The notes under the pieces: generated by a model
Seen by the model: the letters and a program-made list of their open reading frames with translations, nothing else
Told to the model about the DNA's origin: nothing
Databases searched by the model: none
Part shown: in pieces, positions 62,697 through 64,000 of the stretch
How positions within the stretch are numbered: position 1 is the first letter of the stretch
How the letters are laid out: each line of letters starts with the position of its first letter
Translations under genes and position numbers: made by a program
DNA from: Henriciella marina DSM 19595
GTDB lineage: Bacteria > Pseudomonadota > Alphaproteobacteria > Caulobacterales > Hyphomonadaceae
Assembly: GCF_000376805.1 (NCBI RefSeq)
Contig: NZ_AQXT01000002.1
Coordinates: 806,001-870,000 of the forward strand
Reading direction: 5' to 3'
Length of the DNA stretch: 64,000 nt

Positions 62697-63602
62697 ATGT
62701 CAGACCCTGTAGACCTTGTCATCGATGCGAGGCCCAGAGACCTTGGCGGCGGCTTCAAGGTTCGCCGGGTGCTTCCCTTCCATAAGCGCAAACTGGTCGG
62801 GCCGTTTATCTTCTTCGATCATTTCGGACCTGTCGACTATCCGCCCGGCAAGGGCTTCGATGTGCGCGCCCATCCCCATATCGGTCTGGCAACCGTCACC
62901 TATCTTTTCGATGGCGCGATCCATCACAAGGACACCGTCGGCTCTGACATCACGATCAGGCCGGGCGCGGTCAACTGGATGGTCGCTGGCAAGGGCATCG
63001 TGCATTCGGAACGAACCCCTGACGCCGAACGCCAAACCGGCATGCGCATGCACGGCATCCAGACCTGGGTCGCTCTGCCAAAGACACATGAGGCCTGCGA
63101 CCCCTACTTTACGCACCACCCGGCAGATACGCTACCGGAGTTTGACCTCGGCGGCGCGCGCGCCCGGCTTCTTGCCGGTAAAGCCTGGGGCCACCGCTCC
63201 CCTGTCGAGTTTCCATGGGGGATCTGGTACCTCGGCATTTCTGCGCCCGACGGCGCCGCTTTCGACGTTCCAGGCGACGCCGCAGATGAGCGCGCCATCT
63301 ATGTCGCCGGAGGAACGGTCGAGATCGCGGGAAAGACCTATGGCGATGGCTGCATGATCATTCTTAAACCCGGCGAACGCGCTGAGATCACTGCCTCAGC
63401 GCACAGCCATCTGATGCTGGCCGGAGGTCAGACCATGGATGGACCACGCCTGATCGACTGGAATTTCGTCGCCAGCCGCCGCGAGCTTATCGATGAGGCA
63501 CGTGCCGACTGGACGCGCTCCATCGAAGAAAACTGGATTGGCACCCGGTTTGGCCTCCCCGATGGTGAAGAAGACTATATCGCTCTGCCCGGTCCTGGCT
63601 GA
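62697..63602 (+). CDS. Pirin family protein
   Basis: The 301-residue cupin protein carries the pirin motifs GGFKVRRVLPFHKRKLVGPFIFFDHFGP, the metal-binding VRAHPHIGLATVTYLFDGAIHHKDTVG and GKGIVHSERTPDAER, plus MHGIQTWVALP. Pirins may be quercetinase-like dioxygenases or redox sensors; the role here is not known. The ATG at 62697 is chosen (MSDPVDLVIDARP); the frame opens at 62571 inside the divergent UDG gene. It is divergent from UDG. Confidence 0.93.
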   Translation: MSDPVDLVIDARPRDLGGGFKVRRVLPFHKRKLVGPFIFFDHFGPVDYPPGKGFDVRAHPHIGLATVTYLFDGAIHHKDTVGSDITIRPGAVNWMVAGKGIVHSERTPDAERQTGMRMHGIQTWVALPKTHEACDPYFTHHPADTLPEFDLGGARARLLAGKAWGHRSPVEFPWGIWYLGISAPDGAAFDVPGDAADERAIYVAGGTVEIAGKTYGDGCMIILKPGERAEITASAHSHLMLAGGQTMDGPRLIDWNFVASRRELIDEARADWTRSIEENWIGTRFGLPDGEEDYIALPGPG

Positions 63603-63692
63603 CGCCGCGCGCATCGGCGCTGCGGGGTTTCTTGTGAGGCTTGCGCCGCTGTGTCACAACATGCAGCAACAGACCGATTCAGGAGACTTTTT

Positions 63693-64000
63693 ATGAAGCG
63701 CACTTTCTGGCCAGCCATTTCGCTGCTCGCCCTGGCTGCCTGCTCTGACCCCGCCGCGACGAATGAAGACACAGTCGACACAGCGCCCGCAGACGAAGCC
63801 GCTGCAACTGAAGACATGGACGCAGATGCTTCATTCGAAAGCGCAGACCTGATCCTGCCGCTTCCGGACAACTCGTCGGCAGAGATCACCGCCGAAGATC
63901 TCGCCGTTCGTATCTCGACCCTTGCAGACGACGCCTATGAGGGCCGCGGCCCGGGCAGCGAAGCAGGCGAGAACGCTGCGCTCTGGATTGCCCGCGAGAT
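63693..64000 (+). CDS. Lipoprotein, probable start of an M28 family peptidase (cut by window end)
   Basis: The frame starts at ATG 63693, with AGGAGA 6 bp upstream, and is open to the window end. The first 17 residues form a lipoprotein signal ending LAAC (Cys17). An acidic linker follows (about 20-45). Then ITAEDLAVRISTLADDAYEGRGPGS is the typical beginning of M28 zinc aminopeptidases with a PA-like insert. The catalytic domain lies outside the window, so the call is provisional. Confidence 0.6.
   Translation, partial: MKRTFWPAISLLALAACSDPAATNEDTVDTAPADEAAATEDMDADASFESADLILPLPDNSSAEITAEDLAVRISTLADDAYEGRGPGSEAGENAALWIARE

Noticed and set aside
1-64000. Mobile elements, prophage genes or CRISPR array
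   Set aside because: No transposase, integrase, repeat-spacer pattern or flanking duplication was seen; gene order is conserved core throughout.

Overview
The window is about 60 percent GC and densely coded, and it reads as ordinary chromosome of an alphaproteobacterium. Several conserved neighbourhoods point to the Caulobacterales/Hyphomonadaceae: bamE / CBP3-type chaperone / plsX-fabH-ihfA-merR; DUF502 / recG / sdhE / mfd; rlpA / dac / tmk / holB / tatD / MBL hydrolase; M23 peptidase-bactofilin; prfB / mrcA / amiC / rne. The taxon is inferred from gene content and order only. I saw no insertion sequence, prophage, CRISPR array or plasmid signature.

Layout. 1-0.9 kb: 3' part of a membrane pyrophosphatase, closed by a terminator. 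1.0-5.2 kb: bamE, divergent from a cytochrome bc1 assembly chaperone, phospholipid and fatty-acid initiation genes (plsX, fabH), ihfA, a MerR regulator and tRNA-Pro. 5.2-10.4 kb: glycerol kinase, a membrane GGDEF/EAL protein, tRNA-Asp and an enoyl-CoA hydratase-family gene. 10.5-12.9 kb: a polyamine pair, a deoxyhypusine-synthase-like enzyme and an ornithine decarboxylase-type enzyme. 12.95-16.2 kb: a frameshifted gene remnant and the overlapping sulfur genes cysK-sseA-metC. 16.3-22.5 kb: a ChrR-like cupin with a DUF6134 protein, facing a photolyase / flavin oxidase / DUF1365 / CFA-synthase operon. 22.6-29.2 kb: hldE, a DUF3089-like / DUF6285 / phosphotransferase operon, DUF502 and recG. 29.3-34.3 kb: sdhE, mfd and an alpha-methylacyl-CoA racemase. 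34.6-38 kb: an XRE regulator, a LysR regulator divergent from an unknown gene plus a GNAT gene, an orphan hypothetical gene and tRNA-Ser. 38-45.9 kb: RlpA, a degenerate RlpA paralogue, a D,D-carboxypeptidase, tmk, holB, tatD, an MBL hydrolase, a dif-like site and mazG. 45.9-52 kb: a large AsmA/DUF3971 protein, a peroxiredoxin and the M23-bactofilin pair. 52-60 kb: prfB (with programmed frameshift), PBP1A, amidase and RNase E. 60-64 kb: leucine-type dehydrogenase, lipoprotein hydrolase, UDG-family protein, pirin and the start of a putative M28 peptidase.

Functional themes. Envelope growth and division: bactofilin with M23 peptidase, PBP1A, amidase, RlpA and carboxypeptidase. Light or oxidative lipid and DNA damage: photolyase, CFA synthase, flavin oxidase, ChrR-like cupin. 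Genome maintenance: recG, mfd, mazG, UDG. The less explained parts are the LysR-unknown-GNAT unit, the orphan ChrR-like cupin facing the photolyase cluster, the DHS-like gene beside a decarboxylase, the frameshifted remnant at 13 kb, the degenerate RlpA and the dif-like site. I did not find a clearly undescribed multi-gene system; the LysR-unknown-GNAT unit is the best candidate.
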